NCBI RefSeq assembly: GCF_019059575.1
Contig: NW_024881507.1
Location: 1,240,001 to 1,304,000, forward strand
DNA length: 64,000 nt
Direction of reading: 5' to 3'
Origin: Amphibalanus amphitrite
Taxonomy: Eukaryota > Arthropoda > Thecostraca > Balanomorpha > Balanidae
In this document: positions 1 to 9,012 of the stretch, in pieces
How the letters are laid out: each line of letters begins with the position of its first letter
Position numbering within the stretch: the first letter of the stretch is position 1
Notes under the pieces: model-generated
The model's input: the letters and a program-made list of their open reading frames with translations, nothing else
What the model was told of the DNA's origin: nothing
Databases searched by the model: none
Made by a program: the position numbers and the translations under genes

Positions 1-149
1 CAGCCGGAGCCGGGGCAGCTCGGCGGCGGCCGCGGCTGCGCTGTCCCACGACTCGACGGCGCTGTCCACGGAGGCGAGGGCCGAGCCGGGCGGCCGCGGC
101 GGGTCGCGACACCCGCTGGTGCTCAGACTGGCCGAGCTCAGAGAGCCGC
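1..149 (-). CDS. Grip: Grip coding exon 15, partial (linker after PDZ6)
   Basis: The exon encodes residues 750-799 and runs off the window. It has a Ser-rich start (SLSSASLSTSG), Pro-rich stretch, then ASVDSAVESWDSA. The last motif matches VPSVDSAVDSWDGSA in the GRIP1 PDZ6-PDZ7 linker, which fixes the frame. Acceptor CTCGGCCCAG at 151-150. The exon continues to the left of position 1. Confidence 0.88.
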
Positions 150-472
150 CTGGGCCGAGCGGGGGCGGACGGTCAGTGCTGGAAGGGCTGGGAGGGTGGT
201 GAAAGGGCCGAGGTGGTAGTGAGAGGAACACTGCTCAGGTAGCAGGGCTGTGAGTTGGAAGCGAGAGAGAAAGCTAAGAGGGCTGAGATAAGAAAGCTTG
301 AACCTGAAACCATTTTGACATGTCAAACTCCTAGGCCGTAGCCACATTGTGTGGCCATCGCTGCATTCGCCTACCCCTCCACCCGTCCTGACAAACTAAG
401 CTGGCAGTTACTCCAGCTGTACCAGTCACCGCACCGACTCTCCCGACCCCTCCCTTCCCAAGTTCCACTCAC

Positions 473-634
473 GTCTATTGACGGCTCCTCTGGCCACCTT
501 GAGGCGCACCACGTCGGTCGAGTTCTGCAGCAGCTGGATGGCCTCGGAGAGGGGCCGGCCGCGCAGAGAGCTGCCGTTTATGGCCAGCACCCGGTCACCG
601 ACGTGCAGCGCGCCCGTCCGCTCAGCCAGACCGC
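473..634 (-). CDS. Grip: Grip coding exon 14 (PDZ6, second half)
   Basis: The exon encodes residues 696-749: [51 protein letters not shown]. It matches GRIP PDZ6 ([36 protein letters not shown]) residue for residue in most positions. Acceptor CCGGCAG; donor GTGAGT; phase 1 to phase 1. Confidence 0.95.
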
Positions 635-1184
635 CTGCCGGCGGGGAGAACGGTCAGAGTCGGTCATACTGCGGGCGGGAGCGGTCAGTTCCGGTCATAC
701 TAGCCGTTTTCACGACGGGCTATCCGGCGAATGCACCTAATTTGACCAAATCTGCACCTAATTTCTTTTACAGCAAATATCTTCATTTAATGAATTTATT
801 TCAGTGTTTTAATCGATGATGCTCTCTGATAATATGACAAAGCAGGCATATAAGCAATTAGTGCAACTAGCTGATAGCTGCTAAGAGACACACTGAACCT
901 GATTTGACCAAATCTGCACCTAATCTGTACCAGATGTGCACCAAATGTGTACCAGATGGCCGTCGTGAAAACGGCTATTATGAGGACGACTCAGTCGCAG
1001 CAGGGGCTACGTCTGGCACAACGAACGAACTTAAAGCGAAAACCGACCCAAACTAGAAACACGAATGATATGTATAGTAGCTAGAATACTCTAGAATAAT
1101 ATAAGGCATGTCTTCCCAGACTACAGCCACCCATACACTATATCACTGTCTGACCACTCTGCCCGCCCCGACCGGCTGTCTCAC
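635..1184. other. Grip intron with MITE
   Basis: Intron between exons 14 and 13. Next to the acceptor (638-701) a roughly 32-bp unit containing CGGTCA and TCATACT occurs twice. The rest is mostly the TA-flanked MITE at 703-975. No other coding signal was seen. Confidence 0.6.
703..975. mobile_element. Non-autonomous TIR element (MITE), TA target duplication
   Basis: Perfect 16-bp terminal inverted repeats, GCCGTTTTCACGACGG (703-718) and its complement (960-975), are flanked by TA on both sides (701-702 and 976-977). The 273-bp interior has no ORF; it carries two copies of a TTTGACCAAATCTGCACCTAAT-like segment about 180 bp apart. Size and TA duplication fit a Tc1/mariner-mobilised MITE, but the TIR family is not one I recognise. 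It sits in a Grip intron 69 bp from exon 14. Confidence 0.8.
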
Positions 1185-1310
1185 CGTCTGTGAGTCCGGA
1201 GATGAAGACGGGGTCGAACGGCTCCTCCGTTCCGGAGATGGTCAGTCCCAGCGGTCCGCCGTGCCGCTCCAGCTCCACGGTAAACACCACGCGAGACGGG
1301 TCGGACGTGT
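1185..1310 (-). CDS. Grip: Grip coding exon 13 (PDZ6, first half)
   Basis: The exon encodes residues 654-695: [19 protein letters not shown] followed by [15 protein letters not shown]. This is nearly identical to GRIP PDZ6 (YTVELKRYGGPLGITISGT...), the most conserved domain in the family. Acceptor GTGTACAG; donor GTGAGA; phase 1 to phase 1. Confidence 0.95.
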
Positions 1311-2101
1311 CTGTACACACGGACACTATGAGAGTCAGGCGGGCACGCTGCACAAGCGCTACACCACACAGCTCATACGAATTATATACGGGCACGACGA
1401 TGGTGCAACACATCTAAAAAATTTGATGGAGGAGGCATATTCACTACTCGCGATATATCTAAGGACTAAGCGTTTAACGAGTCATCCACATCACCAAAGC
1501 TATAGATCAACTAATCATCGTCATCCCAGTTCATTCAGCTCTGATGACTATCCCATAGATGACCAGAAAAAGGCCTGACATCCCGAGTCTCCCCTGATTT
1601 ACGATCCGCCCACTCCCATTCCTGGCAGCCACTAACAGACGCCGTCACAATGTTTATCATAACGCGGCGGCGGCCGGCGTCACAAATCCAAACAAACCAC
1701 GCTCATCTGTTACCACCGCCAAAGACGAGTGGCGCCGAATGAAAACATACCGCGGCGATATGAGTACCTACCACCAGCTGAGACAGAGGGAGGGGGGAGC
1801 AAGGGACATCTACTCGGAACACCACACAGCTGGGCGCTACAAGTAGTGACATGAACCTCGACGGAGGGGGTGGGCCTGGGGTACCTTGTCTGTGACGAGC
1901 TGGACTAAACTAGGACGAAGCCTCCGGCATGCATGGCCTGCACATCCCACACATGTACATACGTCATACTCGTATATCTATTTGCCTAGCATCTTGGGTC
2001 TATGGTGTTTATTTCAAACTACGTTGACCAGTTATGACTTTAAAATTGCAATACTTCTTCAGCCCAGAGTCCAGTTGGCGGCCGCTCGGACGGACCCGTA
2101 C
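1311..2101. other. Grip intron, no feature seen
   Basis: Intron between exons 13 and 12. No repeat, RNA gene or conserved coding segment was recognised. Confidence 0.5.
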
Positions 2102-2247
2102 CTGCCCAGAGGTTGTCCTTTTGCACGCGCAGCGTGACTATGTCCCCGGACGTGTGGAGTCTCTCGGAGGCCTGCTGGACCGTCAGACGGTCCACGGGGA
2201 CGCCGTCAATACTCAGCAGTCGGTCACCCGGCTCGATGGTGCCGTTC
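2102..2247 (-). CDS. Grip: Grip coding exon 12 (PDZ5, second half)
   Basis: The exon encodes residues 605-653: NGTIEPGDRLLSIDGVPVDRLTVQQASERL, IVTLRVQKDNLW. It corresponds to the GRIP PDZ5 tail (LELGDKLLAIDNIRLDN...LKIRKDEDN). Acceptor TGACCCCAG; donor GTACGG; phase 1 exit. The acceptor region is partly repeated about 40 bp upstream, at 2285-2306. Confidence 0.92.
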
Positions 2248-3370
2248 CTGGGGTCAGAGGTCAGAGACGGGTGAGTTGTCAGTCTTCCTGGGGTCAGACG
2301 TCAGGTTAGCTCGGATATGGGGTCCTGTCAGCCATGCCAGTCTCCCTGGATCAGAGAGGCCTGTAACTTGGTTAGAGCTCTGTTTTTACTGAGGCTGAGA
2401 CCGATCAGGTGTAACCCGGATTCACGGCACTGTCCCGGCGTCAGAAGGAAGTCGGGTCAAATCACCGTGTCGGTGCCGCAACTGAGTAAGGTCAGTTCAA
2501 GCCCGGGGTAATCAATGCATTGAATGTTATTTCTCCCAGTTCAGTCAGCGCAAAACACGTAAGACAGTCATATGTGGCGGCCGTTTACATTCACCACGAC
2601 GTGACTAATGCAAAACAAATATCACCCAGCCGCTGCGTGTCCTGCCAAAAGTAATTCCGTCACCTGTCCCGGCCATGTTTTCAATCAATCCATCCACAGC
2701 GCGAGACACATCTGTCCCATCCCACACTGTCACACCGCTCCAGTGACACGGATCGAGGGCACGGCCGGAGCGAGTACCGATCGCACTGTTTGGGTAATAC
2801 GGATTAGATAGACAGCTCTATTCCCGCTGAAGCACGCTGTAAATGACAGGCCGCAGCGTCTGCAGCTGTCATTCAAAGGGATCACCAGTGTGCTCGTAGG
2901 CGATTAGACAGTAGAGACTAGTTCGCGATCTCTAACGAAGTTAGAAGAACTTTGTTTAATCCCCTCAACTCAAAGTAGGCTCAACTGGAGCGTTTCGGCT
3001 ACCAGCTGCATTGATTCACCCGGTCTGAGCGGGCCCCCACGGGCTGATAACATGGGCCGAAACTTCTGCTGAATGGCAAAAATAGCCATGACGACCTTAA
3101 TCTCCCGCGGCTTTTCTGACGAACAATTATCCAAATCTTTTCAGTAACAATACAATACAGTTTCACGAGCTGGCGGCAGGACGCTTTCCTGCAAGCCTTT
3201 AAACATCCAATTTTAGCACAACCAGCCGATAAAAACATCACTCTGAAGCTAAAACTTCATCACCTTATCAATCCATCGGCCCGGTCGTGAATACCTACGG
3301 GACTGCTGAATGGTTCACTTAGCAGTTCACTTAGCATAGTCTGGGGTAGTCCATGGGGACCTCGACTGAC
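2248..3370. other. Grip intron with partial acceptor-edge repeat
   Basis: Intron between exons 12 and 11. A segment TTCCTGGGGTCAGA..GTCAG occurs at the exon border (2245-2265) and again at 2285-2306, duplicating the acceptor. A weaker third copy may lie near 2344-2360. The remainder shows nothing recognisable. Confidence 0.45.
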
Positions 3371-3480
3371 CTGTGCGCCACCGATCCCGGCTCCACGTCT
3401 GCCACGATCAGAGGTTCGCCCAGCTGCCGTGATTTGGGAGCGGCCACCGTCAGCCCCAGAGACGGCGCCCGCTTCACCAG
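3371..3480 (-). CDS. Grip: Grip coding exon 11 (PDZ5, first half)
   Basis: The exon encodes residues 569-604: LVKRAPSLGLTVAAPKSR, then EPLIVADVEPGSVAH. It aligns with GRIP PDZ5 (LGITISSPSSRK...LVISDIKKGSVAHR). Acceptor CTTGGCAG; donor GTCAGT; phase 2 exit in an Arg codon. Confidence 0.92.
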
Positions 3481-3753
3481 CTGCCAAGGAAAGACGACGA
3501 GGTTAATCGACTGATGACCGGAGATACGTAGCTATTAAAATTCCAGTAACAGGCCGGGGTCGAGTCACATGGTGTTTCCCGACAGTCTCAGGACGAACAT
3601 CACAGTGACTCCGGAGGTTGCCTTTACTTCACCACGTCTCAATATGGCCAATAGCGTCCTGTCACACCTGCACACAGCACAACTCGTCCCAAAGCACTGA
3701 CATAGCGCCCCCTCCCCCCTACGCTATGGGTGCCGAGCGGTCCCACGCCTCAC

Positions 3754-3931
3754 CTTGACGAGGAATGTGCCGGAGCTGGGCACCACGGCGTCGGCCACGT
3801 CAAACTCGACGGTAAGCACGGCACGCGGCCGGGCGTCGGACAGGAGTCGGGAGGCCTGGTCGGCTGAGAGCTCGTCCACCGGCTGGTGGTTCACCTCCAG
3901 CAGCCGGTCGCCCACGTGCAGAATACCGCAC
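3754..3931 (-). CDS. Grip: Grip coding exon 10 (PDZ4 end and PDZ5 start)
   Basis: The exon encodes residues 509-568. It completes PDZ4 (CGILHVGDRLLEVNHQPVDELSADQASRLL, AVLTVEFDVADAVVPSSGTF) and contributes the first strand of PDZ5 (FLVK). The signature VEFDVADAVVPSSGTF is almost identical to GRIP1. Acceptor TACCCCAG; donor GTGAGG; phase 2 entry and phase 0 exit. Confidence 0.94.
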
Positions 3932-4636
3932 CTGGGGTAGACGGCAGAGACGGGGGCGGGGAGGTTAGACGGTAGGGCGATAGAATAGACGCCACATGAC
4001 GGGAGCTAACGCCACGGTAGAGTAAATAAGTGTGCTGTAATGTAAAATGAGATACGTAAGATTGTAGACTAATGTGCCGCTCTGACTCAAGGCAGCGGGC
4101 TGGCAGAGACTAGCCACGCCCACTACTCTGTTTCAACAAAGGGCTACCAAATCTCTGGTGGATTATGCAAGGGCTCGTTAAAAGGTGAACGAGTTCAGTT
4201 ACGAGACTGGCCACTGCCCAAACATCCTGCCTGAAACATGCATCACAATGACATAACCGCTGAGTCAACAAGACCGTGCCAAATCAAATGCCAACAGGCT
4301 CTGTTTATTCCGCGTCGGACAGCTAAAACATAATAATAATTAATAAATGTCATCGTATGATAGGTAGCTGTCTAGCGAACGTGAATTCCACCGAGGAGAG
4401 GCCATCCTCCTGTATAATAAAGGCAAAATGATGCAGTCACAAAGACGGGTCCCCAATTTTCCAACTAATCACTAGACATCGTCATTCAAATTATACCGAT
4501 CTCAAACGCACCTAGCCTAGCAGCTATCCCTCTCCTTTCGATCCCTCATCAGCTCCAACTCCTCAGAACCTCCCCCTCCCCTTACTCACCTGTTTGCCGC
4601 ACTCCCCGCTCTTATTCCGCCCCTCCCCTCACCCAC
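3932..4636. other. Grip intron with donor-edge copy
   Basis: Intron between exons 10 and 9. At 4582-4606 a degenerate copy of the exon 9 end with a consensus donor (minus strand GCAAACAG then GTGAGTAAG) lies 47 bp beyond the real donor (GCAGACAG then GTGGGTGAG). The rest is AT-rich and unremarkable. Confidence 0.4.
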
Positions 4637-4814
4637 CTGTCTGCCGGACTGCCGGGCTCAATGTGTCCGATCACGGGCGGCGTCTGGCCGTCACTGTCAG
4701 AGCGAGTCGTCAGCGCCAGTCCGAACCCGTGACTGTCGGACAGCAGGGTCAGCGTGGTGCTCTCCTGATGGCAGAGTGTCGTCCCGCCGCCGGTAGTCGA
4801 GTACTGGCCGCCGC
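4637..4814 (-). CDS. Grip: Grip coding exon 9 (PDZ4, first half)
   Basis: The exon encodes residues 450-508. After a Gly-rich lead-in, PDZ4 starts at STTLTLLSDSHGFGLALTT (binding loop HGFG) and runs to VIGHIEPGSPAD. It matches GRIP PDZ4 (TGFGIQL...ISYIEADSPAE). Acceptor TCCCGTCAG; donor GTGGGT; phase 2 exit in an Arg codon. A degenerate copy of the exon 3' edge and donor lies 47 bp into the following intron (4582-4606). Confidence 0.9.
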
Positions 4815-6750
4815 CTGACGGGAGAAGACGATACAAGATCAGGTCAGGGGACAGACCAGTGCGCCTCAGCTCACGGGCACGGTGATGTAAGGCCAAATTA
4901 GCCACAGCATCGAACGGAAAACACAAATCAGAAAGGTATTTAAATCGACGAGAGGTGCTGGTTCCGATAAAGCCAGCTACAGGTGTTATTCCGGGTGTTA
5001 CTATCGAATGTTACAGTGGTCGTGGCTGCTCCAATGAAGGCAGCCGTTTGAGTCGGACGATGACCCTGGTCGGCCGGCCCTGTGTCAACCCAGACGGGCC
5101 GCTCCAACCCTTCAGCCCCACCCATTCCGCCAGTCCGCGCATGGCTGAAAAACATCTGAAGACCCATTACGCTGAGAAATGACCGCCGCCACACGCCAAA
5201 ACACGTGCCTTCTGCACGACTCCGCTCTCACAAAAACGTCCGCTCTGTCTCCCTCGCTCCGAGCAGGAATACCTCCGATCCTGCGGCACTTTTACGCAAA
5301 AACCAGGCGAGTCGGTCGGCCGGGCGGCCACAGTGGCAGAGTGGCCCAGGAACCGGCGCCAATCCCAGCTAATTGGTCCCGTCCTACGCCCAGTGACACG
5401 ACCGCCGGGCGTCAGGTGCCGAGAGCTCATGACGCATGAAGAAAAGCTTTCTACTGGTGCAACGAAGTAAGCATAACTTACCGCCAGGTCGAGTCTTTTA
5501 GTTAATTTCACTCCACTAAATCAGGTTATGTAAGACAGGAAAAGGGCTGGCGGAAGGTTTAATGTACCAAAAATATGTAGTACGGTTCTAAAAAACTTTC
5601 TGAGTCAATATATCCGAATCAAAACCAGAACTTTGTCACAAGGCTTATAGAAATGGCCTAACCGAGCCACTGCCTACTGCAACTGGTTTCACGACCAGCT
5701 CAGACCCAGCACCGCGGAATTCCTCACACCGCCTCGCGGGTGCTAACGACTGAGACCGACGGCCACAATGTGCCGTTGCGACAGCATGACGTCATTGGTG
5801 GTTCAGTCCGCGCGCCAGATGACCTCAGCTGGAGGTTACGTCGTCCTCCTCCCCTGCCCTACTCTCCTCTCCGGCCCGTGCCGCCCATTAGGGAGACGGG
5901 ACGGGCAGCGCGCCCCTCCCAGAGGTATTTCCAACTCGGTCACACCCCCGTTGAGGTAGCGTCACGATGGTCGTCACGGCTGGTGACTGTCCCAGCCGTC
6001 ACGGGGACGTGCTGTGAGGTATTCTGGATCGGCTTTCACCGTCTGTACGCTTACATATCATGAGCAACGACTGAGAGATGACATATGTCGCATTTGGCTC
6101 ACCAAGGCGCCCGTTCGCGAGTATTTACTTGATCCTGTCTCTAGCCTCGTTCCATCACTCTTCTCACCTACGATCCATGGGCGCCATTTTCGGCCAAACT
6201 ACTACAGACGGACGGAACTCACCCCTGCTTTCGTTTGCTCACCAAATACCGCCCATTCCCGAACAGTAGCCTGTTCGTCCGGGCCTCCCGCCCAGCCAAC
6301 ACTGCCGTCTGTAGCGTGGCGTGAGCCGGCTCGCCGCAGTTCATTAGTAACCGGAAGCCGGCGGTCTCCGACCGGGAAATCTCCGGCTTCGACGGGAGTG
6401 TCTTCCGAGGCGGACAGTCATGAGCGGGGCCGTGGAAGAGGAGAGGAGAGGAGAGGATGAGAGAGAAGGGGAGGGGAGGGGGAGATGATGGACGGCAGAC
6501 CGTAGGTGTGTGACGAGTGACGGCGCCGGCCCGTCTGGCGGGCTCAGCGGAGGGCGGGCCCAATCAGGTGTAGGGAGGGCGGAAACTACCTCTCAAGAGC
6601 ACGGCGTCATCTGACTGACCCTGTCTCCTTTCGGCTGTCGTCCCCGCCCATTCAACCCACTGACTGACCCTTCTCTTTCTCACATGCATTCTTGCTGACC
6701 GTACCCTACTGCCTCTTGTCTTCCGTCTCATGCTCTGTCCCCTGACTGAC
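4815..6750. other. Grip intron, no gene seen
   Basis: Intron between exons 9 and 8. It contains a purine-rich stretch near 6436-6485. No conserved exon, RNA gene or transposon end was recognised in 1.9 kb. Confidence 0.5.
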
Positions 6751-6927
6751 CCGTCTCCTGCCGACTGCCGGCCGCGCTGCTGCCGTCGCCGTGCCCGCGG
6801 TGTTTGCGGGCGGTCCGTCCGGGCTGGCGGCGCCGGTACACCGAGCCCAGTGTGTTGTAGCTGCCCGAGCCGCAGCTGCTGGTCGACAGAGCGCTGCTGG
6901 CCGTCTGCAGCGACGGCGGCAGGGTGG
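6751..6927 (-). CDS. Grip: Grip coding exon 8 (linker between PDZ3 and PDZ4)
   Basis: The exon encodes residues 391-449. It is a low-complexity linker: TLPPSLQ, Ser/Gly-rich stretch, then a basic patch (YRRRQPGRTARKHR). Vertebrate GRIP1 has a comparable TLPRSL...RRRLKKK segment at the same place. Acceptor CTCCGCAG; donor GTCAGT. Both junction phases fit exons 7 and 9. GRIP1 has a longer linker, so an additional alternative exon in 6928-7869 cannot be excluded. Confidence 0.75.
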
Positions 6928-7869
6928 CTGCGGAGACAGGACGGACGGCTGTCATACGGGCGGACCGACATGCACGGTGAGCATTGCCATCAGTCAGTCG
7001 TGCATCATCAGTCGCAGTGACACTACGGACCTGGAATGACATGTACGGTTAGCAATGTCATCAGTCCCAGTGACACTGCAAGGAGTGACATGTACGGTTA
7101 GCTTTGTCATTGGTCGCCATGACACTTGACACATGTACCGTCAGCAATGTCAGATGTCCCAGTCACACTATTGCAAGGAGTGACGTGTATCGTCAGCAAT
7201 ACTATTACTCACAGTGACACTACAAGACACAGGGGATCCGGCACTTCAGCACAGGGTATGAGACATGGGACTGTGATCAATGATCCCGCCAGTCGGCAGG
7301 GTTGCATGGGAGGTGCTCAATCAGGAGGCATTCCCAAACATACGAACAGACGCAACCCTCGACTACACTTATGTCTTGATGTTAATTAACCGCACCAATG
7401 TTTTTCAATCGGCCCTACCCGACCGCTTTACCTTCCAAGGCCCTCGTAACGCTTCTTTGATGGTTTCCAGTATCCAAATCCGGCCGTTTACCGAGCATGA
7501 ACGATAACACGCCGACGGCCAAACCAATCAACCGGCAATCCGGCCGTTCAAAAACAGATCGCCGGCTTCCGGTGCGCGGCCGAGCCCTCCTCTTAACCTC
7601 TCAATAACACATGTTCCGGATTGATCGCTCCAGTCACAGCGGCGGGCGCCTCAGCTTACTTATTTAACAACATTATCGAAACAGCGAGCGCATACTGACC
7701 AAGTTTTGAACCGACAGACTAATCGAGCAAGCGAAAGAACGAACGAACGTACGAAGGAACGAACGAACGAGCGAACGAACGAACGAACGAATCAAAGTGA
7801 CAAGACAATCATACAGATACACAGACAAAAACGAATACACAGACAGAATGCTCACGGCGAAGGACCCAC
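6928..7869. repeat. Grip intron with short dispersed and GAAC-type simple repeats
   Basis: At 6971-7210 a degenerate unit containing TGACA(T)GTA(C)GGTTAGCA(A)TGTCAT recurs four or five times at about 50-60 bp. At 7734-7791 there is an imperfect GAAC/GAAC-like tetranucleotide microsatellite. No coding exon was seen, although the long GRIP1 linker would leave room for one. Confidence 0.5.
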
Positions 7870-8042
7870 CTTTACATCGTTTGGCGTCGCTGAGCCGTCG
7901 GGCGGTGACCGGTATGATCTGCAGACGCAGCTCGGGACCGGCGCACGATTGGAGCAGCCGGGACGCCTCGGCGGCCGACATGTGCTCCAGACCGACGTCG
8001 TCGATGGCCAGTACCTGGTCACCGACGTGCAGCACGCCCACC
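7870..8042 (-). CDS. Grip: Grip coding exon 7 (PDZ3, second half)
   Basis: The exon encodes residues 333-390: VGVLHVGDQVLAIDDVGLEHMSAAEASRLLQ and strand ELRLQIIPVTARRL. It aligns with GRIP PDZ3 (ALHVGDHILSIDGTSMEY...LEILPHH). Acceptor TCTCCCAG; donor GTGGGT. It ends in phase 1 after a basic stretch (SDAKRCK) that starts the PDZ3-PDZ4 linker. Confidence 0.93.
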
Positions 8043-8273
8043 CTGGGAGAAAGATGATAGGCGAGATGTTATCACTCGTAGCGTGGGACAGACAACACGC
8101 CGACCAGCAGAGCACGTCCCTATTTACTGTATGTCAATAGTGCTAGAGCCTGGCAGTGATCAGAGTCGGAATGAAAACAGTTATGATGAAGCATTCGTGT
8201 GTGAACTGTAAGTACGAGAGTCATACGTACGAGTGTGACCGTCAGGACCCAGTAAGCCAAGCGCCCAACCCAC

Positions 8274-8555
8274 CTCTCTGCCACGCTGGCCTGCCGGATG
8301 CTCTCGATGACGATGGCCGCTCCTGCCGAGCTGAGCGCCAGCCCCAGGAGGCCGCCGGGCGGCCACTCTAGGGTCACCTGCAGCGGCCCGGTGCGCGCGC
8401 GCATGGCGTCCATCACCGACACGTCGTACTCGATGGTGAGCACGGCCTGCCGCTGAACGGCCGTCAGTGCCCGGTGTGCCTCGGCCAGCGTGGCGTGGGT
8501 GAGCCGCACACCGTCCACGGCCAGGAGACGGTCGCCGGCCTTCACGGTGCCCTCT
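8274..8555 (-). CDS. Grip: Grip coding exon 6 (PDZ2 end and PDZ3 start)
   Basis: The exon encodes residues 239-332. It finishes PDZ2 (GDRLLAVDGVRLTHATLAEAHRAL) and, after the family signature IEYDVSVMD, starts PDZ3 (GPLQVTLEWPPGGLLGLALSS, then IVIESIRQASVAE). The arrangement and the short inter-domain linker match GRIP1 closely. Acceptor GTCCACAG; donor GTGGGT. It enters and leaves in phase 2, both times inside an Arg codon. Confidence 0.94.
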
Positions 8556-8843
8556 CTGTGGACAGAGACGGACGGGGAGGGGAGGTCAGACGGTCGCTAG
8601 GCTTTACGATATACTCTCTACTCTGCGAGTAAGGACCAACAGGGAGGGTCAGATGGTCGGTGTGGCGGGCAAAGTGAGATCGTTCCATGAGTTCATGGGT
8701 TCACGTTCATTTCTAAAGGGAGTGCGTCCGTATATTTGAGTGATCACATGACTGGCCTCTGGGTGGGTAAGTACATACACCGGGTATCCATGGGACCGCC
8801 CGGCGTAGCTGGGTCATGGGTGACCCTCTGGGCTCTGACTGAC

Positions 8844-9012
8844 CTGTCGGTGGGCCCGCCGGGCCGGACGTGGGTGATGGTCAGCGGCCGCGATCGGGCC
8901 GGCTCCTCCTGGCAGGCGCCGCCGCGCACCGTGAACCCGAAGCTGCCCTGCTCCTTCTCTAGCATCACCTGGATGACGCGCGGGCAGGCGCACACCGACT
9001 CACTGCTGACCA
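8844..9012 (-). CDS. Grip: Grip coding exon 5 (PDZ2, first half)
   Basis: The exon encodes residues 183-238. PDZ2 begins at VIQVMLEKEQGSFGFTVRGG, with a canonical SFGF binding loop, and continues PLTITHVRPGGPTD. This closely matches GRIP PDZ2 (FGFVIRGG...VRPGGPAD). The donor is the weaker GTCAGT; the exon ends in phase 2 within the Arg codon of the TDR motif. The 5' edge of this exon, with its acceptor, is repeated at about 9048-9083. Confidence 0.93.
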
